Shown in pieces: positions 34,036 to 46,300 of a DNA stretch of 64,000 bases; position 1 is the first letter of the stretch; every line of letters begins with the position of its first letter. The DNA is from Isochrysis galbana (taxonomy: Eukaryota > Haptophyta > Isochrysidales > Isochrysidaceae). The notes under the pieces are model-generated. The model did not search any database, was not told the DNA's origin, and worked only from the letters and a program-made list of their open reading frames with translations. Location: NCBI GenBank assembly GCA_018136815.1, contig CM030931.1:5648148-5712147 (forward strand), read 5' to 3'. The position numbers and the translations under genes are program-made.

Positions 34036-34574
34036 TCCGTCGCTATTGTCGCTGTGTCATCGCCACCTCTGCTCTGCTCTCGTACTGCAATCTAAGAACT
34101 CGATACGCTCGCAACCTCAACCCTCCACCTCACTCACACTTTTCCTCCTCAACACCCATCAGCGCTCTCTGCGCCCTCGCTACTCGCTCGCTCGACTCGC
34201 AACAACCCGAACCAGCCCGACCCGATGTCTGAACCCCCCGCCTTCTGCACCCCCGACCTAACCAAGACCGCTGACGAGGATGCGTCAGCCGCCGGTGCGT
34301 CTCCACTCGGCGCGCCATTTCCGGACGAGGCTTGCCTCGTTTCGACAGCACCTCGCGACCAAGCTGGAAGCTGAGAGACCGAATCCTTGTGGTGGTGTTG
34401 GGGGTCTGCGTCAAACGGCGTATTTGTCCTCTGATTTCAAGACAAGTGTGAGAAGAAGAGGATACAAAGGGTTCTGCAGCGACCCGCCGGCGACCATGCA
34501 TCCTTCGTCGACCCAAGAGGCGCCTACCTGTCATCTCGTATTTGGAAACGAGGGGTACCAAATGAAGGCAAACG

Positions 34575-34735
34575 ACCTGCGCCCACTAGGGGTCTGGGCC
34601 AGAATGATGATTGCGCCCAGCCCCTGCCAGAGGGCAGGGGCTGAGGTTGAATGTACGGGCCCACCCCGGGGGGTGTCCGCGATGGAGAGAGGGGGGCGCG
34701 AGGCCCCCATTGACCCCCACTTATAAAAGTAGGCT
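34575..34735 (+). repeat. R1 interspersed repeat, copy 3
   Basis: Same block order as copy 1: GCGCCCACTAGGGGTCTGGG, the GCCCCTGCC/GGCAGGGGC hairpin, TACGGGCCCACCCCGGGG, GTGTCCGCGATGGAGAG, GAGGCCCCCATTGACCCC. It ends CTTATAAAAGTAGG. Confidence 0.85.
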
Positions 34736-35027
34736 CAACAAGCAATCTTACAGCAAACCCACCTCACACACTCGCTCACTCACTCGCTCGCTCAATCGCT
34801 CATGTCCGCTCCGTCGTCTCGCTCGCCTATGCCCGCCATTCACCATTCATTCTCCCGCCTTGAAGGATGTGCCCGCTTCACCCGCCATTCCCAACTCCGC
34901 CGTGCCTTCCGCCGCCTCCCTTCCGTCCCTTTTGGTCCCTTCCGTTCCTCCTGTAACCTCCAGTCCGTCATCATAAAGCACTGTGTTGACCGCCCTATGG
35001 TTATGGATGGATAGCCTATGGATGGGT

Positions 35028-35165
35028 TGCATGGGCTTCGAGAGGGCTCTCTGACGAGCCGCCTCGAGCGGCGTGGGGCGTCCCAGGTGGGGCGCAGTGG
35101 CGAGGGTTGCATGGAGCTCGGGAGCGGTCGCGGCACGCTCTATAGGTCAAACTATGACTATGACA
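35028..35165 (-). mobile_element. LINE 5' fragment
   Basis: Nearly identical over more than 120 bases to 43130-43275, the 5' part of the minus-strand LINE derivative (GACGAGCCGCCTCG, GGCGTGGGGCGTCCCAGG, TCGCGGCACGCTC). Here the start codon ATG is changed to ATA. Confidence 0.75.
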
Positions 35166-35618
35166 ATAACTTGGATGGCTACGCTAGTAGTAGCTTGACT
35201 CTCCCGATCCATAAGCAAAAACTTAGTCGATCTCATACCTATCTATAGTATACACTGTCATGGAAGGGCCAGCACACATTGCACCAAAGCCTCGACACGA
35301 CTGGACCACACGGCACACGCTGCGACACGGCTGACAACCTCATACGGTGTCCAGCACGCACTACCGCACAACATCGCCTAGCCAACACGATAAAGCGTGC
35401 ACATGAGGCACAAACCAAGTAGGCGGTCCACCCCGCGGAAGTCATTGTCACGGTCACCACGGGCTGCAAGCAAGCCACAGACGCATAGGCCACAGACGCA
35501 TAGGCTCAGCGTGTAGATGCCATAGGCTATCTAGCGCATCCGGCGGCGGGCACGCCCCCCCCCCCCCCCCCCCCCGCACTTGCTGCGCTGCCGCACGCGT
35601 GTGGTGGCATGCGCCCGA

Positions 35619-38600
35619 TTACCCGGCTGCCGCGAGTGCCTTCCACCGTTCGACTAGCGCGCGAGCTCGCCCCTCAACCTCAGGGTGTGCCTTGCGCAGC
35701 TTGTTGACAGCCTTGCCTGCGCCGGTCAGCACGAGTAGCTCAACTGTCATCCTAACCCGCTCAAGCTTGGCAAGCGCCGCCTCCACCCCAGGGCTATCCG
35801 CCGCGGCGCTGGCCGCTGTGAGCGCCGTCACATGCTCCTCTACATCCTCCATTGTCGCGGCTGGCAGTGCCGCGTCCTGTCCGTCACCGGCGGCGGTCTC
35901 GTTGGGCTTCTTCAGCCGCTTCGGCGCTGGGAGGTCTGTTGCCTCCGATGCGCCGTTTGCGGCGGCCTTGGGCAACTTAGTTGCCTGCTTGACCTCGCCT
36001 TTGTCACTCTTCTTCTCTGGCTTTGACACCTTCTTCTCTGGCTTTGGCACCTCGCCCTTTGGCGCCTTGAGTGGCTTATCCTCCTGCTTCTCCTGTTTAT
36101 CCTGCTTGGGCTGCTTCGGCTTCGAGGTCCGTGGCTTCTTGCTGGTGAGCAGCTCGTACCGGCCCGTGTACTTGGCGATCTTCCCCTTGGTCACCTTGAG
36201 CTGCAAGGTTAGGTGTATGGGCGGGTGAGCAGGTGGGTGATTGGGTCGAGCACGGGGTGGGAGTGGAAGTGGGGCTGGGGTGTGTGGACCCAGCAATGCC
36301 GTCGCTGCTGTGCGCGGGCGTGCGACTAACAACCCTCACCTGTGCTTCAAGCTCTTCCTTCGCAGTCGTGAGTTCGTTTTTGTACGCGTCGCACTGCTCC
36401 ACCAGTGCGTCGTCGCTCGCAGCGACGGCGGCAGCACGTTTTTCAGGAAGTTTGGCCAGTAGCTTGATTCTCTTGGCGAGCAGGCGCTCGAGATTGTCTC
36501 CAATGGCCACCTGAGCTCGTCAGTGCGGGGCCGGGGATCACGAGAGGGTATGGCGCCGTCGCAGCCGTCAGCCGCGCACAAGCGTGCGCTTCCTTCCACG
36601 GCTCCGTTCAAAGCCCACACACTGCGCGCGCCTCGACTCACATGATGCGACAGCTTGGCCGTGACCAAGTCCAGTGCGTCCGCCTCCTCTCTAGCCTTTT
36701 TGGAGCGAGAAGATTCGCCGGACGACGACGCGCGCTTGCGAGGGGTGGAGCTACCACGCGCCGCTGCCCGCTCCTTAGCTCTCTTTTGCGCCAACGTGTC
36801 GCCATGCTCCGCATTATAGGCGGCAAGCTCGGCTTCATACCGCGCCTTGTCCTCGGCTGCCTTGGCCTGCAGCGGACAATGGGGTAGACGGTCGCCTCGA
36901 ACGGGCCCGCATAACATGTGGAAACAGGCGCGGCGGTGGCATCGGCGGCGGCAGCGCACCTGCCAAGGTGCCTTCTCCTCCTCACCCATCTCGCGCCACT
37001 TCTCACCCATTAGTTTGCCGAGCGCGCCGAGCGCTAACGTTGGGTTATCCTTCGAAAACTGCAGGCGGGCGCAGATGTGGATGGCTCAGTGCAGCCGGGG
37101 GGGGGCGGGAGGAAATCGCGCGTGGTGGGCTGCATGAGCGAGAGGGGACACTAGGCACCGATCAGGCGGCTGGCCTCGCCTGCTCCCGCACGGAGTGGCT
37201 CCAGAACATGTAGGCGTTCTGCGCGCGCTTGGGCTCCCCCGCGGCCGCGCGCTCGGCCGCCGCGCGCGCTGCCTTGCCCGTCCGTTTGCGTACAGCACCG
37301 GTGCCGCTGCTGCGCCGCCGCTTCTTTGCGATAATGCTCTCCTCGCCATCCTCCTGTCCATCGTCGCCCTCATCTGCCGCCGCCGCCTCGTCGCCGTAGT
37401 CCGCATCCTCCTCCTCGTCCGCCGCCTCGTCCTCGTCACCTTCTTCACCCGCGCCCTCACCCTCCCCTTCCCCCTCCTCCTCCTCCTCGCTAATATCGTT
37501 TTCGTCGCCAGGCGGGTCGCTCAAATCACCCGGGGCCTCCAACTCAGCCAGCGCCTCCATGACTGCCGTCACATAGGTTTTCTGGAATGGGTGGCAGCGC
37601 AAGGAAGAGTGCGCAAATGGGCAGAGGGCGGGGGCGGCGACGCGTACGGCGGAAGAAGCGCGGCGGCGGGCATGCAACCACACCTTTTGTTTGAGTGAAA
37701 TGGTCTGCGAGGGTTTGTCGCGCCACCCGCGCTCAGCGCCTGTCTCCCAGCCTTCAACGGCCGAGCAGACGAGGTGGTCGTGCGTGCCGTAGAACTTGAC
37801 TAGCGCACCCCCATGCTCCGCAATCTGGACGGCCGCCTCGCGCGTCGGCCGCTTCACACGCGCTGGCCAGTATGGATAGCCCGACATCTTGGCCCATACC
37901 ACCTGCGACACGACGCCGGCAGCGGCGCGGCAGGTTGCGACGCTAGCCAGCTCGCGAGCAGTCCTCCACTCCGGGCTCGCATAGCAACCGGAAGGTGGGT
38001 GCTGGGTGCTGGTGGTGCGGTCGCTGTGCCCCCATGGCCAACCCGACCCGGTCGTCCTCCAGCATCTCAGACTCGTGACTCTACCCACACCCCGCGGCTC
38101 TCGCGCTATCGCCGCCGCAGCAGCACCCTCCTGATCGCTTGTCGACGCACCGTGCCCGGGCTCCATTGCCTCTGCCCCTCCTCTAGATCGGCCTCTGGCT
38201 GCTGATCGCGCTGGCTCTCGGCCTCCGACACGAGCCGGTCTATCTGGTCTCGCAGCCATTGCTTCGAGTAATCGCGGCCTGCCAACGGGCGATTTGGGGC
38301 GAGAGTCGGGGTGGAAGACGTCGAGTTGAAGCGCCTGCGCAGCCCAGTTCCCTCGAGTTACCATCCTTCTGTCCTCACCTTGCCGCAAGCCCTTGCTGAC
38401 GAGCCAATCTCTCATCTCTTCCCTGACTCGTCGCCCACTCCCCATCGGTGTGACGCTCTCCCCTCTCGAATCTCACACCCAATGGCCGACTCCGCCCTTT
38501 CCACTCACTGTGGCGAGCTTTCTCAGAGCTCTCTGTCTCCCATATTGTCTCCATCGCTCTGCCGCCCTCCGTGCCCCCTTCACCTGGTCTGCCTCCCCTG

Positions 38601-38896
38601 TGGCAACCTCTTCTCCTCTCCGCTAGCTTACGTCTCTCTTCCGCTCCGTCCTACCCTTCCCTGCAGCTCAGCCTCCCTCCCTCCGTATACTTCACTCGTT
38701 CTCTCTCGTCTCTCTTCTCTCGCCTCTCTCCTCTCTCTCTCCTCTTTCTCTATCTGTCTCTCTCTGTCTCTCCCCTCTCCCTCCCCTGCCCTCCCCTCCC
38801 CTGCCCTCCCCTTCCGTGCCCTCCCATCCCCTGCCCCCCTCCCCCCTTCCCCCTCCCCTCCCTCTCCCTCCCTTCCTCCCTCCCTCTCTCTCCCTC

Positions 38897-38942
<46 letters not shown>

Positions 38943-39113
38943 CTCATCTCTCTCGTCTCTCTCACTCTCTACGAGCGCACCTGACTCTGCCTGGAGAGGC
39001 CCCGTCTTGAGTTGATTGATGATCTCCTTCACCGTCAACTCTTCGATCGGCGTGCGCTCGATCAGCTCGCCCACGAAGGCGACGATGGCCTCCTCGTTCG
39101 AGGGCGACGCCAT
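35619..39113 (-). CDS. Chromatin factor: DEK-C + PWWP + HMG box + TFIIS-N-like
   Basis: Nine exons: 39113-38981, 38426-38379, 38278-38151, 37902-37684, 37581-37180, 37058-36960, 36866-36642, 36510-36340, 36200-35619; 668 residues, all phases consistent. Residues 1-100 resemble a DEK C-terminal domain (IIERTPIEELTVKEI-like start, then VREEMRDWLVSKGLRQ and RDQIDRLVSEAE). Residues 104-176 are a PWWP domain (VVWAKMSGYPYWPARV). An acidic Asp/Glu tract and a basic KKRRR signal follow. An HMG box spans about 294-365 (KRAQNAYMFWSHSVRE, LGKLMGEKWREMGEEEKAPW, KARYEAELAAY). After coiled-coil and Lys/Pro-rich stretches, the last 75 residues resemble the TFIIS N-terminal (LEDGF integrase-binding-like) fold (LAKLERVRMTVELLVLTGAG). 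It likely binds chromatin and elongating polymerase partners. The intron inside the HMG box needs a GC donor (CAG|GCGAGG). Confidence 0.85.
37059..37179 (-). other. GC-AG intron within the HMG-box coding region
   Basis: Joining SHSVREQ (exon ending at 37180) to FSKDNPTLALG (exon starting at 37058) gives an HMG box of exactly the usual length. The bases after CAG are GCGAGG. No GT lies in phase before the stop codon that follows in the unspliced frame. Confidence 0.8.
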
Positions 39114-39179
39114 GCGCCGAGGGAGAGAGGGAGAGAGAGAGGGGAGGTGAAGAGAGAGAGGGGAAAGGGGAGAGTAGGA

Positions 39180-39212
39180 TACGGTTGGGGGGGGGGGAGA
39201 GAGAGAGAGAAT
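39180..39212. repeat. G run and GA microsatellite
   Basis: A G run and a short (GA)n run directly next to the left end of the 309-bp inverted-repeat element. Confidence 0.7.
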
Positions 39213-39521
39213 ACAAGTAGGTGGTAAAAATAATTCGCTTTTTTAGGGGTGGTGAGTCCGTAGTTGAATAGTAGTTGACAGGTGTTCATTGTCATTGTCG
39301 CGCGCCTTGAGTTGGGTGTGTTCGCGGCACAGCTGCGGGGTGCTGAGCGCCGCGTGTACTGAGCGCCGCGTGTACGCGGCGCGAGGAAAATTGACAGTGT
39401 TTTTCACAGTGTTCACTTGGGGGGTCAAGGGAGTAGTAGGAAGTTGACTATATGTTCAAACGGTCAAAAAGTTTGAGTTGCGTTCGCGTGCTCGACTATT
39501 TTTTGTACCACCTACTTGTAC
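39213..39521. mobile_element. MITE with TA-flanked inverted repeats
   Basis: The left end TACAAGTAGGTGGTA (39213-39227) is the exact complement of the right end TACCACCTACTTGTA (39507-39521). Similarity continues inward as AAAAATA, with one extra C. Taking TA as the target duplication, the element proper is 39215-39519 (305 bp). There is no coding capacity. A TA duplication with short inverted ends points to a Tc1/mariner-type non-autonomous element (class by inference). Inside, GAGCGCCGCGTGTAC is tandemly repeated at about 39347-39376. Confidence 0.8.
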
Positions 39522-39529
39522 AGGGAACG

Positions 39530-40822
<1,293 letters not shown>

Positions 40823-41887
40823 TCACAGGTCCTGCGCCACATCGTCCCCCGTGTTGTCGTTGTTCCCCTCCTTGAGGAGCTCCGCAGCAATGTGCTGGAA
40901 CGGCGCGTCGATCCCATCGCCATCCTTTGCGCTCGCCTCAAAATATCCGAGCCCAAAGGCCTCGGCGAGGGCGTGCCCCTGGCTCCGCTCGATGACGGCC
41001 CGCTCGTGCAGATCAATTTTGTTGGCGACGACCGCGCCAGGCAGTCGATCTCTGCCGACGAGTTCCAACAACTGGCGGAAGCGGTGCGCGCACGCATCGA
41101 TTGTGTGCGGTCGTGTCACGTCATAGACCAGCACAGCAGCCTCGGCACCTGCGGACGGGCAGGCGGCATCGGGCGTTGGGTGCGTGCTCGAGTCCACAGT
41201 GCCAAGCGGTGGTGCCATCGCCTCGGCCACCCCGTCGAGATGTGCACAATCCGACGCTTCCACACAGGCTCGCCTGCCCCTCCACCCATGCACCTTAGAA
41301 GCCACCTCGCCCAAATCGTTGGCTTTCCACGCGTCACGCCAGCCCCCCACCCACCCACCCCACCCACCCACCCTAAGGGCGTGGCATCAGCATCTCTTCG
41401 AATAGGCCCCTCTCAGAGTTCAGCAAGTTGAGCTCGACCCGTTTCGCCTCCGGCTGCCTCCACTCCACTCCGCAAACCCATACCCCTCCCTTTGCAATAC
41501 TCTTTCCACGCTCTTCTTCCCGCCCGCCCCCTTCACCCCCTCACCCACTGTGGTCCTCTCATCCCGCCTCCCCCCCTCCCCTCCTCGCCTCCCCCTCCTC
41601 CTTGGGCCCGTGCCTTCCTCCGCCCAGCAACTCTGGTGCTCACCCTCCCAGAGCGGCGGCATCATCTCGTCGAACAGGTCCTGTCCCCCCGAGTCGAACA
41701 TATACAGCTCGACCGCCGCCTCACCCTCGGCCACCATCAGCAGCTTGTGCGCCAGCTCCACCCCGCATGTCATGTTGTACTGCTTGGGGAAGCGGGTGCC
41801 AGACGAGGAGAACATGTGGACGAGCGCAGACTTGCCCACGGCCGGGTCGCCGAGCACCACCACCTTACGCCGCAGCGTGCGCGGCAT
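40823..41887 (-). CDS. IFT27: IFT27 (Rab-like small GTPase, intraflagellar transport)
   Basis: Two exons, 41887-41644 and 41148-40823 (intron 495 bp, donor GTGAGC, phase 1), 189 residues against 186 in human. Landmarks: the P-loop GDPAVGKSAL (about residues 13-22), ELYMFDSGGQDLFDEM for the switch-2 region, LWEGAEAAVLVYDVTRP across the splice joint with the same length as the human protein, NKID for guanine recognition, and EASAKDG. The C-terminus lacks the prenylated Cys pair of true Rabs, as expected for IFT27. It works in the IFT-B complex with IFT25, in export and assembly of flagellar cargo, so the organism should build flagella. Closely related Rabs are excluded by the DSGGQ form and the FPKQYNMTCGVEL segment, which follows IFT27 instead of Rab switch 1. 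Confidence 0.9.
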
Positions 41888-42117
41888 CGAGGAGGAAGGG
41901 AGGGAGGGAGGGAGGGAGAAGAGAGAGGGAGAGGGGGGGAGAGAGGGAAATGGCGGAGAGAGAGAGGGGGAGGAGTGGGGGGTCGGGCGGTTGGGTGAAG
42001 AAGGGGCGAGGGAATACCGAGAGGGGGGGGCTGGGTTAGGTATGTAGTATGTCAGTATGTCCTAAACATAAACATAAAAAAATTACCGTACATGTAACGC
42101 GTCATGCACAATTCATG
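41888..42117. other. IFT27 upstream region
   Basis: Directly upstream of the IFT27 ATG, bases 41889-42030 are purine-rich (GGGA tandem near 41897-41921). Bases 42060-42117 are AT-richer. Probably promoter and 5' untranslated region. Confidence 0.4.
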
Positions 42118-42135
42118 TCAACGTCCTAGATGGTA

Positions 42136-43281
42136 TTATTTTTTTTATTTTTAGCAAATTTTTATGGATCGCGAAGCGGCAAAGGAATGGGACTAGCGCT
42201 CACTCATGACAGGACTCCCTGCCGCGGCAAGCGCAAGCACCCTTCCCCCCTTGTGCCACCCAGCTCTTCACTAGCCTTCTACCTGCGCTAGCCGGAGCGC
42301 CCCTCCCTCCACACTCAGACAGCCCCCCACGCCAGGATCCTGTATTGGTCTCGCAGGCAAGGGGGCCTAATGGAAGGGTGAGGAGCAACTCCTCAAAGAG
42401 GAGCTGTGGGGAAGGAGATGTCTGAGTGGCGGCGCTATACCCTTGCGCTAGGCATGGGCAGCGACGCCGCCTCAAGACATGTCCTCCCTCTTGTCTTGAG
42501 TCGAAATTTTTGGTGCTTGAAACAGAGGACGAGGGGGTTTGTGCTTCTTGGGTTGGTTGTAGTTGGAAGAGGGAGTGGGAGAGGGATTCAAGTATTGGAA
42601 GAGGGCCCAAGGCAGGGCACTGAGTTGTAGGTACTTGTGGCCCACAAGAGTGGGGCGAAGACGAGAAGTGTATCAACATGTGTCTTGAGTTGAAATTTTT
42701 GGTGCTTGAAACACAAGGCGAGGGGGTTCGTGTTGTTTGGGTTGGTTGTAGTGTGAAGGGGGAGTGGGAGAGGGAGTCAAGTGTTGAAAGAGGGCCCAAG
42801 GCAGGGCACTGAGTTGTAGGTACTTGTGGCCCACAAGAGTGGGGTGAAGATGAGAAGTGTGTCAACATGTTGGAAAACAGAGGCATTGAGTGCTCTCTGT
42901 GGAAGATTGATGGTTGTGAAGTGCCCTCCCATGTTGGGTGCACTGATGGTAGAGGTTTCCACCATGGGGAGGGCAGCTGAACTGCCCTCCCACATGAGGT
43001 GCTCTTGGGGTGGGAGGGTTTCCCACTGTTGGAGGGGGTCTCAAAGACCCCCTGCATGATGCGCAGAGCCATGGTGGCAACCTGTTCGGTGCCAGTGCTC
43101 GCCACCCCGCGCGCTCGCGCGGGTGTGGTTTGGATGGGCTGGATGGGCTTTGAGAGGGCTTTCTGACGAGCCGCCTCGGGCGGCGTGGGGCGTCCCAGGT
43201 GGGGCGCAGTGGCGAGGGTCGCCTGAGGCTCGGGAGCGGTCGCGGCACGCTCCATAGTTCAAACTATAACAATAGTTTTTC
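42136..43281 (-). mobile_element. Internally deleted LINE derivative, minus strand, 18-bp target duplication
   Basis: Flanked by perfect copies of TCAACGTCCTAGATGGTA at 42118-42135 and 43282-43299. On the minus strand it begins with the short inverted repeat AACTATTGTTATAGTT, then ATG at 43255, and ends in an A-rich tail (AAAAATAAAAAAAATAA). It contains only the N-terminal Pro-rich region and no endonuclease or reverse transcriptase. Its 5' end faces the 5' end of the intact LINE 45 bases away. Confidence 0.88.
42200..43255 (-). CDS. LINE-derivative ORF, Pro/Ser-rich, with internal duplication
   Basis: 351 codons from MERAATAPEP, the family start. Residues of about 120-250 contain two tandem copies of a unit of about 64 residues (THFSSSPHSCGPQVPTTQCP and IHFSSSPHSCGPQVPTTQCP start them; VSSTKNFNSR and VSSTKNFDSR end them). 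The frame is unbroken despite the duplication, so either it is recent or the protein is kept. There is no recognised domain. The rest is low-complexity. Confidence 0.55.
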   Translation of the reverse strand: MERAATAPEPQATLATAPHLGRPTPPEAARQKALSKPIQPIQTTPARARGVASTGTEQVATMALRIMQGVFETPSNSGKPSHPKSTSCGRAVQLPSPWWKPLPSVHPTWEGTSQPSIFHREHSMPLFSNMLTHFSSSPHSCGPQVPTTQCPALGPLSTLDSLSHSPFTLQPTQTTRTPSPCVSSTKNFNSRHMLIHFSSSPHSCGPQVPTTQCPALGPLPILESLSHSLFQLQPTQEAQTPSSSVSSTKNFDSRQEGGHVLRRRRCPCLAQGYSAATQTSPSPQLLFEELLLTLPLGPLACETNTGSWRGGLSECGGRGAPASAGRRLVKSWVAQGGKGACACRGRESCHE

Positions 43282-43326
43282 TCAACGTCCTAGATGGTAG
43301 ATGGGAAATACGTATTTACTGTATTC

Positions 43327-46300
43327 AACTAACTTTATAGTTAGACGCCATGGAGCGCGCCGCCGCTCCCCACCTCTCCTTCGGGTCCCCCGCCGCGGGG
43401 ACCCCCCCGGCACCCATGGAGCTGTCGCAGGCGAAGCGACCGCGTCCGCCCGCAGAGGCCGAGCAGGTGAGCGCGACCCCGGTCGCGCCGCACGGCCCGT
43501 GGCCTCGGCCACACCAGCCACTGCAGCCATGCTGGCCCTCCCCATGGAGGGTCACAAGCTGTAGAACACAGAGGACCAGCACCACACAAGACGAACAATA
43601 CAGCCACCAGGCATGCCTTATGGCAGAGGCCTCTCCCACCCTAGGGACGGCCGCGCTGCCCCGGCGGCGCGGCCCGAGACCGGGTGGCCCTTATGGGCAC
43701 AAATCCAAAACCAACAGCAGAACGCACAATGGCACTGACCCCTCAACACCACAACACATGACCACACAGAAAGGAAGCTGCTTGGGTGCGTCTAGGGGCG
43801 CACATCACACTCCCCCGCCACACCCTCGATTGGACCCACCCATGGCCTCACATACCCCGACCTCCCCTGCCACTCAGGAGCCGCCCTCAGATGAGGAGCA
43901 AGGCTACACTGAGTCGGACGCAACATACGAGCTGTCCTTTCACCAGGAGGGAGACTACACTTTCCAGGACGCCACCGTCTACGCCGCGATCGTAGAGCTC
44001 CTCTTGGAGCTCGAAGGAGTCGACCCGGAGCCGGACTTCTGGGCCCGGTCCATCCGCGGGCCATGGCATATCGCCGTGAACGAGGACTGCGCTCAGCAAT
44101 TCAAAGAGCGTTATGGGGACAATACCACCCTCCGCATCATCCAAACCGACATCCCTGTCCGCGTAAAAGTTGAAGCAATTGATGAGAAAATCAACAAGAA
44201 AGGCTCCACCTCTCGCAAAGCCCTCTACAACGCCCTCCAAGACGTCGCGGCGCACCTAGTCGTCGAGGCAGACGGCCTGGCGCAAGCGGCCCAAATCAAT
44301 CTCAGCGCGCTCATTATCGCGATCGAAAAGGTTGGGCTAACCTTTCTGAAAGGCAACCGAGAGCGCATGAAGCTCGAAGGCGGAGCAGGCACCTTTGTGT
44401 CCAAGGCGGCCTACTCGACCCGCTGGCATCTTTACGTTTCGGCGGGCCAAGGCTCGTTTCTCGACGGTAACTTCCCTCGCAAGCTTCTACTACAGATAGA
44501 AGGCAAGACAGTCCCGGTGAATTACGCCATTCGGGCGTGCAAAGAGATCAAAATGCCGGAGTCCATTCAATCCCCCCACAAGCTCATGGTCCACGGCAGC
44601 CTACGTGGATGCAAGGGCTGGCGACCGGAGGTGGTTAAGGGCCTCCTAAGCTCGATTCGCGTATGCGAATGCGAACAAGAAGCGGCGAAGCGCCGCGAGC
44701 GCAACGAGGCGCAAAGGCTCAACCCCCGCCCGAAATCGGCGCACGAGGCTCTTGGCAAGGGCCCCCCCAAGCAATGTGCGCGCTTCACCCAAGGCTTGTG
44801 CCTCAGGAACAAACGAGGCGTGCGATGCAATCTCTCGCACGACGTGCCTGGCGCGTGGATCGATAACAAGTGCACGATCCGCTGCCACCTTCATCCACAC
44901 AAGAAGATCCCGGGCGTCTGTTTAAACGGCCCGGCATGCCTTTTCCTCCACCCAGAGTGCGCGTTCGCCAACGCGATTGCGGCCACCAAACTAGCCGTCG
45001 CGAGAATAATGCCCCGGCGCCCTAGACTCACATATGACTCCACCCTCGGTTACCCAGGTGAAGGACCTGTCCGCATCGCGACATACAACATTAACGGCAC
45101 CAAGAACGGCAAGCTAGCCGCCGTGCTATCGCAAGCGCGAAAGGCAAAAGTAGACATACTACTACTGCAAGAACTTCATGCATACGAGGACGGCTCGCAC
45201 CTCCGGGCACATAGGACAGCCGCCATGTTGGGCTGGCTGTGGTTTGTTGCCCCAGGAGAGCTAGGAGACCCAGCTAGCGGTGTCGCGGTGGCAATCAGAG
45301 AAGCGGCCGAGCGAATAACTGCTAGAACGGAGTCCCTAGAAATCTTACTAGAAGGTAGATGCGTATCCATAACGTTAAACATAGATGAAACCCGATACCG
45401 AATAATATCGGTATACCTCAGTGCGCAACCTGGACCCCGCGGAAGGCAGATAACCGAACTAGATAGAAAACTAGGCGCCTTAGACCCTATACCGACGGTA
45501 ATAGGCGGAGACCTCAACTGCGTAGAAAACAGCGCGCACGACTCCCAAAGAGTAGGGGAGGCACTATATGCCAACACGCACGGGGAAAAATGGAGAGCGC
45601 TGATTAAAGCGCACAAATTCCGAGACGCACATCACACGTTACGCCTAGGGCCGAACGTTGGCTACACGAGAATGGCAGCCACCATCCACACAAGGATAGA
45701 CCGCATATACCATAGCGAAGATATGGATGCAATCCAATGGCAGCAACACGGACCCTGCCCGGACCTATTTACGGGCAAAGCCGCGTCAGACCATTTACCG
45801 GTCCTAGCGCTCTTCGAGACCCCGGGATTCAAACCGGGGCGAAACTTCGACAAACCAATAGACCTAACGATAATCCGCGAGAAAGGCGCGATGAAAACGG
45901 TAGAACTGCTGTTGCGGACCGCCGATCGAAAGATAGAGGAAGGGGGCAACATAGAAATCATATGGGCCAACGCAAAAGAAAACATAGCAACATTCCTGAG
46001 GGAAGAAACAGCGATGAGAGCCAAGCCCACCATCCAGTCAATATTAGAATTGAAGGCCGCAAGGCTAAACATCCGCCTTGCAAGGCAAGGACCAAATGAG
46101 GGGCTCACGGAGGAGTTGGCGAAAACACATAAAGAGATAGCAGAAGAGAGAGGGCGGATCCCGCTTAAAGACATGCCGCTGTATCAGCAGCTCCGTCGGG
46201 AAGACCTACACTCTAAGGAGTTCTTCGCACAACTGAAGCCTCGCAGATGGAAGGCCAACGTGGCGGAGCTATACCGCACAAATAAATGGGATGCCCCAGT

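Larger units (their letters stand above)
34036..35618. other. Intergenic stretch carrying repeat fragments
   Basis: Contains R1 repeat copy 3 (34575-34735) and, at about 35028-35165, a minus-strand LINE 5' fragment. At 35552-35575 is a poly-C run. No host gene is supported. Confidence 0.5.
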
